Shown one piece after another: positions 14,069-25,500 of a stretch of 64,000 bases of DNA. This DNA is from Clavelina lepadiformis (lineage: Eukaryota > Chordata > Ascidiacea > Aplousobranchia > Clavelinidae), in NCBI RefSeq assembly GCF_947623445.1, contig NC_135244.1:8494001-8558000 (forward strand), written 5' to 3'. The translations under genes were made by a program, and so were the position numbers. Positions within the stretch are counted from its first letter, which is position 1, and every line of letters begins with the position of its first letter. The notes below the pieces were generated by a model. The model searched no databases. It was not told the origin of the DNA and worked only from the letters and a program-made list of their open reading frames with translations.

Positions 14069-14327
14069 CTTGCCATTATGCACATTACTCTGTTATGAAA
14101 TTGGGTGAGCTACGTAGCCTTATGACCCTTGAGTACATATTATATTTGGGCCTTTTTTGACAAAAACTTGGGTGCACAAAGAAGTCAAGTTGGCCATACG
14201 AGCCAGAACTTGTTTATTGGCATGTTTTTAATTGTGAAAGTTGGGTGAATGGCTGCATCCCAGACTGTACGTTTTGGCTTTTTTCAACCCCTACTGGAAA
14301 GTTTGCTTTCAGTGCACCGAATATATG

Positions 14328-14763
14328 TGCCAAAATTTGCACCACGCCAATGTCATACTTATAATACAGAAAATAAAGCAAAATGACAATTATGCGCTAA
14401 GAAGTTGGCATAGAAGCCAATCTGGTACATCATACAAACTAGGGTTTTCGTCAAGGTCTTGGGTGCACAAAAAATCCAACAGTGCGCGTTCACAGGCTGC
14501 TAGGTGCTGGTATTGATACTTTAGCAAGTCTCGGTCTGCTAAAGCACTTGCTAGTATAAATCATGTAAAAACGCATAAAAACTGTGTCCACAATCAATTA
14601 ACTGCATACAAAATTTAGCCACGTTCACATAATTGTGCTCATTAACACACCTGAAGCCCTACTGAGGAAAATGCTGGATAAATGTAATGCCAATATTTGC
14701 GCCACGCCAACTTCATACCTACAATATACAATAAAGAGCAAAACGACTGTCAACTTCTTATGC
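14328..14763 (+). repeat. Two direct copies of a ~75-bp repeat
   Basis: Copies at about 14328-14400 and 14688-14763 share TGCCAA.ATTTGC.CCACGCCAA, then TCATAC.TA.AATA and an AATAAAG..CAAAA.GAC block. Identity is roughly three quarters by eye. Similar GCCAATTTATAATAAATA sequences occur near 27.2 kb (reverse), 46.0 kb and 53.6 kb, so this looks like one dispersed family. Confidence 0.5.
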
Positions 14764-15796
14764 AGTTTAGTAGTTGTGATCCTCCAATTTTTAAAGAAAA
14801 ATTGTCCATCATTCACTCACTCACTTTGCAAACTTTTTAGTTATGTATGCACGAGCAGGCGTATCTTTGTGTAAAAGTGAAAGTGTGTAACACAGTTCAC
14901 CATTTAATGATGAAAGAGTTTTATCAGTTCTTCTAAATGCTCTGGGTTGCCTGACAACTGTCACAAAATACAAACTGAGAAAAACTTAAAAACGCAATTA
15001 CCTTTTTTGGCAAATGAAGTTGTGTTTGTAGGTTTTTATTTTATCAGGTATTATCATATTAGAGATATTTATACCCCTTTTGTTGTCTGTATTTAATCGA
15101 CTTATTGTGACCTGCAAAGGTAAAAATGTTGCTTGGTCGTAATTAGAAATGAAATGATGAAATTCTAACGTAAAACTTAACATATCGCCCAATTTTAATT
15201 GCAATTAAACATTTTTCACTTGTTGGAGGTACAGTATTTCATACTAAGAAAATGAAAAACCAGAACCGGAGATTTTGGAAATGCTTAAGTACACGATTTT
15301 ATTTTCTTCATTAATTTCAACAAATGTAAGAAAATCTAAGAAGCTTCATGAAACCAGGAAGACCAATGGAACCCAGGATAATAAAACCATTAAACCTTTG
15401 ATGCCCTTAGTATTTAGACGTGACCAAATTTTAATGTCAAAGTTTTTTGTCATCATGCAAATATAGCATAAAAAATTGGTTTTTGATCTGATCATTCCCA
15501 GATCTAAACAGGTCGATGAAATATTCATTTCAGCTGATCCAAGTTTCATGCACCCAGGCCTACAGCATAAGTGATTAATTCTGTTTATTCAATTAGGGTG
15601 ATTAGGTTAAGTCGAATTTTTTCTGTGTTGCCCTATTCCGTATAAATACAGTTATGCATGTGTGGTGATGATCATGGTTGTGCAGTGATGACATGGAATC
15701 ATTTTTTGGTACTTAATTTTTAAGGCTAACTTTTATTTGTTATAACGTTTAAAGTTTTTTGCTGAGTATGTATGATTGTAAGTTTTGCGTGTGTGC

Positions 15797-15920
15797 AATG
15801 ATAGTGTAGTGGCTGAAGCCCTGATTTTACAGTTATGCCAAACGGTTTGATTCTGGGCAGCGATAGACTAGCACTTGGCCTTCCCTTGGGCAAAGTATTG
15901 GCGATACTTATTCCTGTTCA
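15797..15920 (+). repeat. tRNA-derived SINE copy
   Basis: The head has an A-box-like TAGTGGCTGAAGC and a B-box-like CGGTTTGATTCTGGG, followed by a body with TCCCTTGGGCAAAGTATTGG. A related body (CCCTTGAATAAGGCATTTA) is found on the minus strand at 51.36-51.39 kb. Confidence 0.5.
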
Positions 15921-16009
15921 AAAATTAGCTCAGTATCCAGACCTTGAGTAATGAAGAACTATTGTCGAGATTATTATATTGCTATCTCAGTCTGAGGATA
16001 AAGATTCCA

Positions 16010-17224
16010 ATGTCATACAAATTCAAGGAGAGCCGGTTATGGGAGCCTTTTGGCAGAATGTCTATTGATAATGTCATACTGAAGCACAGAAGACTTCTGC
16101 TGGAAAACATCAACAGTAGTGGAGTTCTTTTAGAAACATTGTATGCTGATAATGTCATTACTGAATTGCAATATCAATCCATTAAATATGAAAAGTTGCC
16201 TCTGAAAAAAACTCAGCTTCTATTGGACTTTATGAAACACAAGAGAATAACAGATTTTTTGAAGTTTTGCAATGCTTTGAATGAAGATTATACCTGGATT
16301 AGTAATCAATTGCTCTGTGAAGTGGAGGCTACTGGTGTAAATTCAAATGATCACGTTGGTAAGATGCATGTTCTGCATTAGTTTTACTGAAGTTCCTCTA
16401 AGTACCTGGCTTTTATAACATTCCCAGTGTCACTTAGTGTTTCCTGGTTGTTATCGTATATGTTATAAGTGCTTCAGTGTTACTGATGTTTACAGTGTAA
16501 TAACGTTGGTAAAATACTGGGCATTTAAAGGCACCAGTTTTGTATTGGCTTATTTTATACATATTTGCTGGAGCATAGTCTGCACTGCTGCATAATTCGC
16601 CCCATTGTTTTGCTGACAAGTTGGATAGAAACTTCTATTTTATGAATAACCTGCTTCTGCTTTTTCTTCATTTCCTGATAGGCCTATTCCTTTTGAGATA
16701 GATCAATGGTAATTGGTGAGCCATGAGCCAAAATAAAAAAGTTGTCTATTTTCAATTTGTGAAATATGCACAAAGTGGGTAGATTTTTCGAATGAAAGTA
16801 CGGGCTATACCTCAATAAATATGAAAGATATGTTTATATACATTTGGTATAAGATTTTTCTGTATGCAAAATTGTACAAGTATGTTTTTCAGGAGTGGAG
16901 GAAAACTTAACATTTGAAATTCCTGCTGATAAGGCTAGTTTGGTGCCAACTGAAAAGGAAATGATGAAATTGAGCAAAGCTTTGATATCTTTTAACTGTG
17001 ATTGGGAGATGCTTGCATTTGATCTTGGATTAAAAACAGCAGACATAGAACGATGCAAAAAGTCAAATAGCACAGAAATTATGCAATGCATGTCGATGTT
17101 AGTTACTTGGCTTCGACGTCACGGTTCATCAGCAGTTTTTTCAAAATTATATGAAGTAATAAAAACTACTCATTGTGATCCAGCATGCATGATCAATTTG
17201 ATAAAAATCTTCTCAGATGAATGA
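16010..17224 (+). CDS. CRADD: CARD and death-domain adaptor, CRADD/RAIDD-like
   Basis: Adaptor that in vertebrates links caspase-2 (through its CARD) to PIDD (through its death domain) in the PIDDosome. Two exons, 16010-16358 and 16893-17224, join in phase 1 (GT-AG) to give about 226 aa; human CRADD has 199. The CARD covers the part of exon 1 from ILKHRRLLLENI through LKKTQLLLDF, where the human protein has LRKTMLLLD at the same place. The death domain lies in exon 2: the WEMLAFDLGLKTADIERCK stretch aligns with human WEPMVLSLGLSQTDIYRCK. The start is uncertain. ATG 16010 is the first after a splice-acceptor-like AG at 15989-15990; ATG 16058 would give about 210 aa and start closer to the CARD. 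ORC4 follows 295 bp downstream on the same strand. Confidence 0.85.
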
Positions 17225-17460
17225 TTTTATAAAACATATGTTATGAATATTATTTCTATAAATGGATGTATTTTTGTGAAGTATGTATCATGTTTGATGT
17301 AATGTTGTATTAAGCATAGTTTTTGCTGTTGTTCTTCAATCCATAATTTTGTATTGTACTGCACTGTTGTGATATCTGTTATCAATGTGAAATTGTGCAA
17401 ACACATATGCTTGTGGCGATGTCTGTATTCAAAAACGCGATTTTGATGAAATGTCATTCA

Positions 17461-17470
17461 TTTTTTACAG
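17461..17470 (+). promoter_or_regulatory. 3' splice-site-like sequence before ORC4 ATG
   Basis: TTTTTTACAG ends 49 nt before the ORC4 start, inside the short CRADD-ORC4 spacer. It would suit spliced-leader addition to a downstream cistron, or a 5' UTR intron. Confidence 0.5.
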
Positions 17471-17519
17471 TTACTACTATGCATTGAGTTAGGTTTATGA
17501 TTTACTAAAAAATTTAAAG

Positions 17520-19011
17520 ATGACTGGAACTTTGCTGGTACAAGCACAGGATATCGTGAAAAGAAGGCTTTGTGGCAACAGTTTACCAGTCCAATTGTTT
17601 TCAAACCTTCAGTCAGCTGAGACTGATATTTATAACTTGCTTAAAAGGACGGTTGAATATGCTGAAAGCAATTCACTGCTCATAATTGGACCTAAGAGTT
17701 GTGGGAAAAGCACCTTGATTAAAAAGGTGGTGTCACGTGTAAAGAAAAATGAGAATGCTACCAAAAATTTGCTTGTAGTCAATTTAAATGGATATATGCA
17801 AACCGATGACAGGTATAATTACATGTTCATACTAGTGGTACTCCAATACTGAAGTTACTCCAAATTGGTGTAACTTCAGTATTAGAAAGCAAACTGATCT
17901 GTAATGTATTGGAAATAATATCACATGCTGTTGCTGCTTTTTTATATATTGTTACTTTATGCTGTAAAATTATAAAATTTATACCTATATACTATCTATA
18001 TTAAACAGAATAGCTCTTGATGAAATTACTCGGCAGTTGCAATTGGAAAATACTATTGGGGATAAAGTATTTGGCTCATTCGCTGAAACTCTTTCATTTC
18101 TGCTGCAAGCCCTTCGCACAGGAAGCAATGAATCACAGCCTATACTATTTCTTTTGGAAGAATTTGACTTGTTTGCTCAACATAAAAATCAGACACTTCT
18201 TTACAACCTGTTTGATATTGCTCAGGCTGGTTTGACACCACTCGCAGTCATAGGAGTAACTTGTAGAATTGATGTGATGGAGCTATTGGAGAAACGAGTT
18301 AAATCAAGATTTTCTCATCGACAAATATTCATTTGCAATACGTGGACATTTAAGGAATATGTCGGAGCATTTAAAGATTGCCTGCAGATAAAAGTTGAGG
18401 AAAAGAAAAAGAAGGCCAAATGGAAAATCTTTCTAGCAAAATGGAATAAAAACATTGATATGCTAAGTGAAGACCTTACTGTTTTAGAAATCCTTGAAAA
18501 GCAATTTCTAATTAGTCAGGGCCTTTCAGGGTTACAAAAATTGTTAATGTACCCTGTATGGTTGTTGAGCAACCAGCACCCACTAATAACACCAGCTGAT
18601 ATAGAGGAATCTGCAAAATCATTATTTGCAGATTCAAAAGCAAATATTTTGCATGGTGTCTCAGTGTTGGAACTGTGCCTTATTATTTCTATGAACCATT
18701 TGATGATAATCCATGATAATCAGCCATTTAATTTTCATATGGTATATAACGAATTTTTAAAGTTTTCACAGAAGAAGTCACACATTCTGCATAATTATTC
18801 AAAAGCAGTTGTTCTGAAAGCATTTGAACATCTCATTGAACTTGAATTACTAAAAACAAGAGATCATTCTGGCATAGGAATAAGTAAGATTCAGAAGGAA
18901 TATCAGCCTATGGTATTACTTGTTGAAAACTCCCAATTGTTGGAGGCTATTGGAAAATATCCAGGTTGTCCTACTGATGTCAAACAGTGGGCACAGTCAT
19001 CTATTGTTTAA
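17520..19011 (+). CDS. ORC4: Origin recognition complex subunit 4
   Basis: AAA+ subunit of the six-protein complex that marks replication origins in the nucleus and loads MCM. Exons 17520-17812 and 18009-19011 join within an Arg codon (AG|A), giving 431 aa; human ORC4 has 436. Walker A is GPKSCGKST at residues 57-65. Walker B is LFLLEEFDLF at about 145-154, with Glu where the human protein has Asp (ILDEFDLF). Highly conserved blocks follow: HKNQTLLYNLFDI, VIGVTCRIDVMELLEKRVKS and RFSHRQI. The winged-helix end carries FNFHMVYNEF, KAFEHL and YPGCPTDVKQW. There is a single 196-bp intron. It converges with RBSN, with 491 bp between stop codons. Confidence 0.97.
17845..17883. repeat. Perfect 14-bp inverted repeat in ORC4 intron
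   Basis: AATACTGAAGTTAC and GTAACTTCAGTATT flank an 11-nt centre in which CC/GG can extend the stem. It begins 33 nt after the 5' splice site of the 196-nt intron. Confidence 0.85.
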
Positions 19012-19502
19012 ACTCAAGATGTGGGATTGCTTTTAATGCATAGAATTTTGAATGGAAATCTTCATTTTGATGTTGTAACTACTAAAGAAATAACTGTGAC
19101 ATGTGGATCAAAATCACTTTGAAATTACCTTGTTTGTATTAATATTGTCATATTTCATAGCTATTAGTAGGTATCAGTCAGACAAGGTTTACTTTGAGTT
19201 CAAGACATAACTTACATAATAATTTCACTACATTAGCCATTTTCTAACAAATTTTCTTTTATTTAACTGTAACACACAAATGTTTGGAAATTGAAAATGC
19301 ACTCACATTTTGCCACTGCACATGAAGGAATTAATGTATAATAACACTGATGACAAACAGCAGCACAGAATATAAATGTAATCATTATGCAATGACACTA
19401 ACAGCACAATATAGAGTAAAATATTAGATTTAATTGCAATGTCCCCAATTTAATCTTTTATGAAGATATGGTGTGATGATAAAGTATAAAGATGATTGGA
19501 TT

Positions 19503-22500
19503 TTACTTCCTGTTGTATAATTTTTGAAGTTGTTGAAGGTTTTCCCGGAGGATGGCAACTTCATCATTTTTCCCTAATCGTATAGCTTCATCAAGACATT
19601 TTGAAATATAACATATTTGCTGTAGCATTGGGTCATCTTTACCATTTGATTTTTCATCTTCAAGAAATGGATTTTTGGAGGTGGTAGGTTGTTCAATGGC
19701 AAAGGTTGATGTCCGAGACCCGGACTCTTCACTTTGCAAGAAAGGATTTGTGTTGACAAGCAACTTACTTTTTCCCTGATTTTGGTATTTTCCACTAGGC
19801 TGCGTTTTACTCAATTTCTTTGAGTTTCTGTTGTCTGACATAATAGGATTTCTTGCATTTTGTCGACGGTATTCATTTTTTAACTCCTTCAAATTGTTAT
19901 TCAAACTTTCCATTTCTTCAAACCTCGCAGAGGCCTGGGCTTGAGCCATCATCTGTTCAACGTATTGTATCTGCTCAAGGATTGGGTCTCGTTCATCTGC
20001 AGCATATTTCTTTTTTTTACGAATAGTCAGTTTGTCAATTGGGTAGTCCGATGTCCAGCCATCGCTAAGCACCAGAGGCTGAGCCGATGTCACACTTGGT
20101 GATTCTGATGTGTACATTGATTTTTTGCTTAAATCAGAAAAACAATAATTGTTATTATCATAGAAAATTTTATTGGTTTGATTTTATTTAAGTAATACTA
20201 AATAGTCAATTTTTCAAGAGCTCCGACAATTTTCTTTGCTTTTTACGGCATATCAAAAAACAGACTTGGTGAGGAATTGTATTATTTTAAACGGCATAGT
20301 ATACCAAAGCCAACTATCGTTATTAGAATTTAATGTCTAATATACTTTTCAACAATTTCTCGTTCTTTCTGGAGCCGCTGCAATTCTTGCACACGTTTAG
20401 CTTCTGCTCTTTCTCTTTCAGCTTCCTCAATTTGCTGCCTTAATTTTCTTTCTTTTTCTTTTCTCCTTGCTTTCTGCAACATTTCCAGCTTTGGTAGTGA
20501 GGGTAAAGATTGCAGTGTCAACATATTTTCCTGGCAAAAACAGCTACACATTAACGACTGAAGAAGTTTTTTTGCAAAAGCAGATCTAGTACAACATCCA
20601 GGTAGTAATTCAGAAGTTTTAAATCTGTAGTTTAATAGTGTTGAAGTTCTACACAATACCTGCAGATTAAACCAACAAAAATAGTTTATTGAACAATACT
20701 AACAAGCAAATTTCTTCTTTGAAGTGAGGGGCAAATCCAAAAACAAGTTGGCCGTAATGCAGAGAGTGGCTGTCAGTAAATATAATGGAAAGGATTTGTA
20801 ATAGTATGTAGTGGTTAAGCAATTATTGTCACAAATAAGTGGCAAAAAGAGCAAATCTTTATTTTCATCGCTTAATTATGACGAGGATGGCTGAGAAACA
20901 ATATGGATGGCTAATGTATTTGGATCAAGTATGAACAGATTGTTTTAATTTTGGCAAAAACTGCTTAACCACTACATATTATTAAAAATCCTTTCACCAG
21001 TATGTTTAGTTACAACTACTGCATGATGTAAGGCCAACTTGTTTTTGTACTTGCCCCTCACTTTAATATATCCTCACAGACTCATGTGGAACATATAGTG
21101 CAAACATAGAAAGAAAGTTACTTGTAAATATATATGGGAAGCAATCCTGATTGCGTTCTGTAATCGCATTTCTCCTCGAGTGGGAGGTTTCTCCTCATCT
21201 TTAGTGTTTAAAGCAGCGATCTTCTTACTTAGCACATCAATCGTTTCATACAGCTTTATCATTTTAAATCTCATGTCACTGGCACTGTTCAAGTCGTAAT
21301 CCTCCTCTCCAATGCTAAGATTTAAATATACTTCAATAATTTGAATTTCTCCATTCATTACATGCTTACAACAAATACATTTGCCAATCAATAGAAAATT
21401 TTATCAGCCCAACCGATAAATATTCAATTATTCCAAATTTTAAAAACACTCAAATAAAACCAAATTGATTTCTTTGTGAAATAACAGTTATAATTTTTCT
21501 ATTATTTCCATAAAAAATTTATAACTTCCAGCTACAATTGCATACAATCAGCTATTACTAACTTTAGGGAATCGGCCATACGTTCGTATTCAGGAGCATG
21601 TCTTGTAGCTGCATCTGTGGCAGTGCGCAGCCTCTAATATAATCAGTATGCATGAAAAACAGGTTGCCATACATTTTTAATTATTTAACATACCTAGGAA
21701 TCCAAAATCAAAGGACACAGACTACTCAGTAAGTATATGCAGACTAATAACAGAGTTGAATTTGAAAGTATCCATCCAACACAAAACTTACACACCTCAT
21801 AGAGCATAACTAAGATTGGCTGGTTAAATTGTTGTTCTATTTTATCCTTTCGTTTTAGGAGAACCTTGTAGCATTCATGGCAGCACCGAATTTTAAGCTC
21901 CGATTCAGATTGGGGCAGTGTGGACACATTTAACAATGACCTCGTTCTCAGTTGGCTGACGGTGGCCTTTTTTAATGTTTGTACAACTATATCTGTTGGT
22001 CAAAATGAGAAAAAAAACTTAATTTAAATTTGCAAATAAATCTACTGAACAAACCAGACAACTGAAAGCTTCACTTTTCATATTTAACAAGCACTATAAA
22101 CATGGAAGTAGCTATTTTGAACTGAAGCGTGCTGTTAAGGAATGGAGCTTAAGATTGATAAGGCAAAGTACACGCAATAAAGGAAATTAGATGTTTAGAC
22201 AAGGATTACAAAATAGTGTTGGGATAATGGGCAATAATGTTCAGGTTTTTTATGAAACTTAAAAAACGTCAGTGCGATTCAATGAATTTTCCCAGTTAAA
22301 AGAGTGATAGGTGTAAAATATTACTACTTTGCAGTATGGATTCAATAAATACCATTGTGATATAACTGAACAAATATATCATGATACCTGCAAGCTCAAA
22401 GGGTATGTAGAGGGAACATTTGGTGCACATGATGGCACCACAGAGCCTACAGTGATGTCTCCGTCTGGCTACATTGAAGCGATCACCACATGTTGGACAA

Positions 22501-25500
22501 AATGGCACATCACCATCTTTCACCCAAGGAACAAGGCTTTGTTCAAACTCTGTAGTGAAGCAAAGCGATAAACTATATATATATGAAGGGTGCAAGTAGA
22601 ATTATATCCTTTAAAATATATTGCAAGCTTTATAGTTATACAAATATTCAGTATATAAATGGGTGTATTCAGTGAGGGTAATATAACATTTTAACCAAAC
22701 GTAATTACCACATTCCAAAAACCATAATTAATCATGTTATTCTGTACATCTCATCAAACAAAGTGATTAATTCAAAACTTAACCAAGGCAGTTTTACAAC
22801 TTAATACAATCATGCATAATTAGCAATAAAGCTTGTATATATAAAATATTTAATAGCATTTTCATTGCTTGCAAAACAAACAGTAAAAAGTATGCTACAT
22901 ATGGGTAACCAATGACCAAAGAAAGAGCAGAAATTTTATGCAGTACTTCCTCGATTATCTGGTCTAGTTGGGACAATGTTTTTTTAAGCTTGAGCGGATA
23001 ATTAAATTCTTACATATAAAAGGTATACCAATGCTTCTACATTTCATGTTGCCTTTCGAATACGAGGACATCTCAAGATCTTAACATACAGTATAGGATT
23101 CAGTGTTAACAATGAACTGCAAGTACAGTAACATTAATGTGAATAGGCAATATGAGACACGTCGTTTTAGCTATAGCTGCAGAAGGCTTCACAATTTGTT
23201 TTACTGTATTGTTATGTCATAAAGCCTCTTCATCAGATGACAGGATAATCAAATGCCAGTTAAAAGAGGTACGGATAACCGAGGAAGCACTGTAAAAGCA
23301 TTTTTTCATAAGACTGATTAAGCAAAAAGTTTGTATTTCAAATATCCAGGTCAGTCATGACTAGGGCCATTTTTATTTTGACCTAAAAAAAAATTTTTTT
23401 GACTTTATTTTTATCAAATTTTGACTTTATTTTGACCTAACGAAATTGCTTATTTGTAGAGGCCACAGTTCTTCCTCCAGTTACCCAAACATAATATTTT
23501 GTCGATTTCAGACCCAAACGTAATATTTTGTCGAAAAGTCAAGGTGTTTTATGGATTATAAAAAGTGCGTCGTGTTTTTTGGCGATAGATTTAGGTAGCT
23601 TGTGTTATCTTGTGAAAAGGGCACTTTGCCTCGATTTTCTCCGCATGGTAAATTCTAATAAACAGCAAATTAAACAGGGAATGCTTGTTGTTGCTCCAAT
23701 CCAGCTTGATGGCGTTTACTTTTCCTGTGGCTTTCAACAAAATACTTTTTATCGCACTTCACTATAACCTCGCAAAAATTGCACCTTAAATCACCCCCGG
23801 GAGTTGCATTAAATTCATCAGAAAAATCTCGACAAATCTGTCTAACTTTTGCTGAAGACGATTTAGCTTGCTTAGGCATTTTTGTATTACAGAATGTCAG
23901 TAGACTATTCCTAAAATCCAAACTGTTGATCTTCGAAAATACTACGTTTATGAAGAGGAAGTGTTTTATAAGAATTATTTAAATACGTAACAATGAATAA
24001 ACAATGGACAATTTGCGATAAAAGTTACTGCTGATCCAAGTGGGCATTGTGACTTATTTCCTGCTTTTATGGGTTAATATGGTTTAATTGTGTCGCAGTT
24101 CCTGATTTACAATGCTTCCACGAGGATTTTTACAAGAATTACTCTCAAGAAACACAAAAACTTTGTAAAAAGCTATATTTTGACAAATTTTGACTTTATT
24201 GAAAATTTTGACTTTATTGTAAATTTTGACTTTATTTTGACCTATAAACTTCTTAGAAACAATCCCCTAGGTGCTGAAAACAACTTTATTCTTTGATTCG
24301 TGGTCAGACGAGGTCCTTAAAATTTTTTGACTTTATTGACTTTTGCGGGCCCTAGTCATGACTAATATTATCTTAACAATGCATGCCATGTAAAGGTGCA
24401 AATTAATTTTTTACAACGCTTAAAGAAAAACAATAAGTTTTCATACGTACATACCTGGGCAAAAATTAACGCATTCACATTACACAGTAAATTATGATTA
24501 AATGTAAATTATAATAGCATGCTTTACGTCAAAAATTTTTAACAATACTTTACCTTTTCGCTTGGCAGTATCTAACTCGCCAAATAATATTAACTAGAGA
24601 AAAATAGAAAAGACTGCATGAAAAACTGCAATAAGTTAACAAATATATAAATTTTGTTGAACATTGTTTTTGCAGTAAACTCGGCGGTGGCCAGATAGGA
24701 TAAAAATTATATACAATTTTCTCCTATATACAAATATATACGTAAGCAAAATGTTTCATGCAGAGAAAGCCAAGTGTTGAAATTATACATGCCACCTAAA
24801 ACAACTGAGGAAGTCATGCACAAATACAAAGTGTTATTTGGAGGGAGTAAAAAGCGCTCGCTAAAATGCTAAGTGAAAATGATACCTTTTTTATTTCCTC
24901 TTCCAGTTAATCTAACATGGCTCAACAGCTAAAGAATTGCATCTTACAATTAGATACAATGTAGTAGGACCATAATTTTATACAGTTTCGTTGGACAAGA
25001 AAACAGGTGTAAGTCATAATTCAATACCAACACTGTCAAACTGAACAGTTAAACACAAATTTGTTTAGCAGGAATACCTTATCTAGCCTGATAAGAACCT
25101 TGTTTGATTCGATTACAAATCTATCAATTCTTGCATCTCTAATTTTCTTAAATTTTTCCAAATGGCTTCTGGTAGCACCTAAAAACAACTGAATGTTGAC
25201 TGCGCAGGAGTTTTTATTGCCAATAGATGTAATATAAATACATAAATATACGTATTAAATACAGTGGAAGGTGGTTAACTGAACTTCCTTCAACAAGTTC
25301 CTCAAATATGAGATCAGCACAAAGCTACTTCACTATCCACAACAACTATTTAATCAACTTTAGATAACTTCAGAAAATTCAGTAACTTAATCGGTCTCTT
25401 TTACTTTGAGTTAGCAAGCTTCCACTGCATTTTATTAATTATTTATAAAATTGGTTGTACGCCAAAAAATGGAGCACAACATAACTCATCTTACAATATG

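Noticed and set aside
24090..24296. 68-aa plus-strand ORF with NFDFI repeats
   Set aside because: It is a translation of the subterminal TTTTGACTTTATT repeats of the hAT element.
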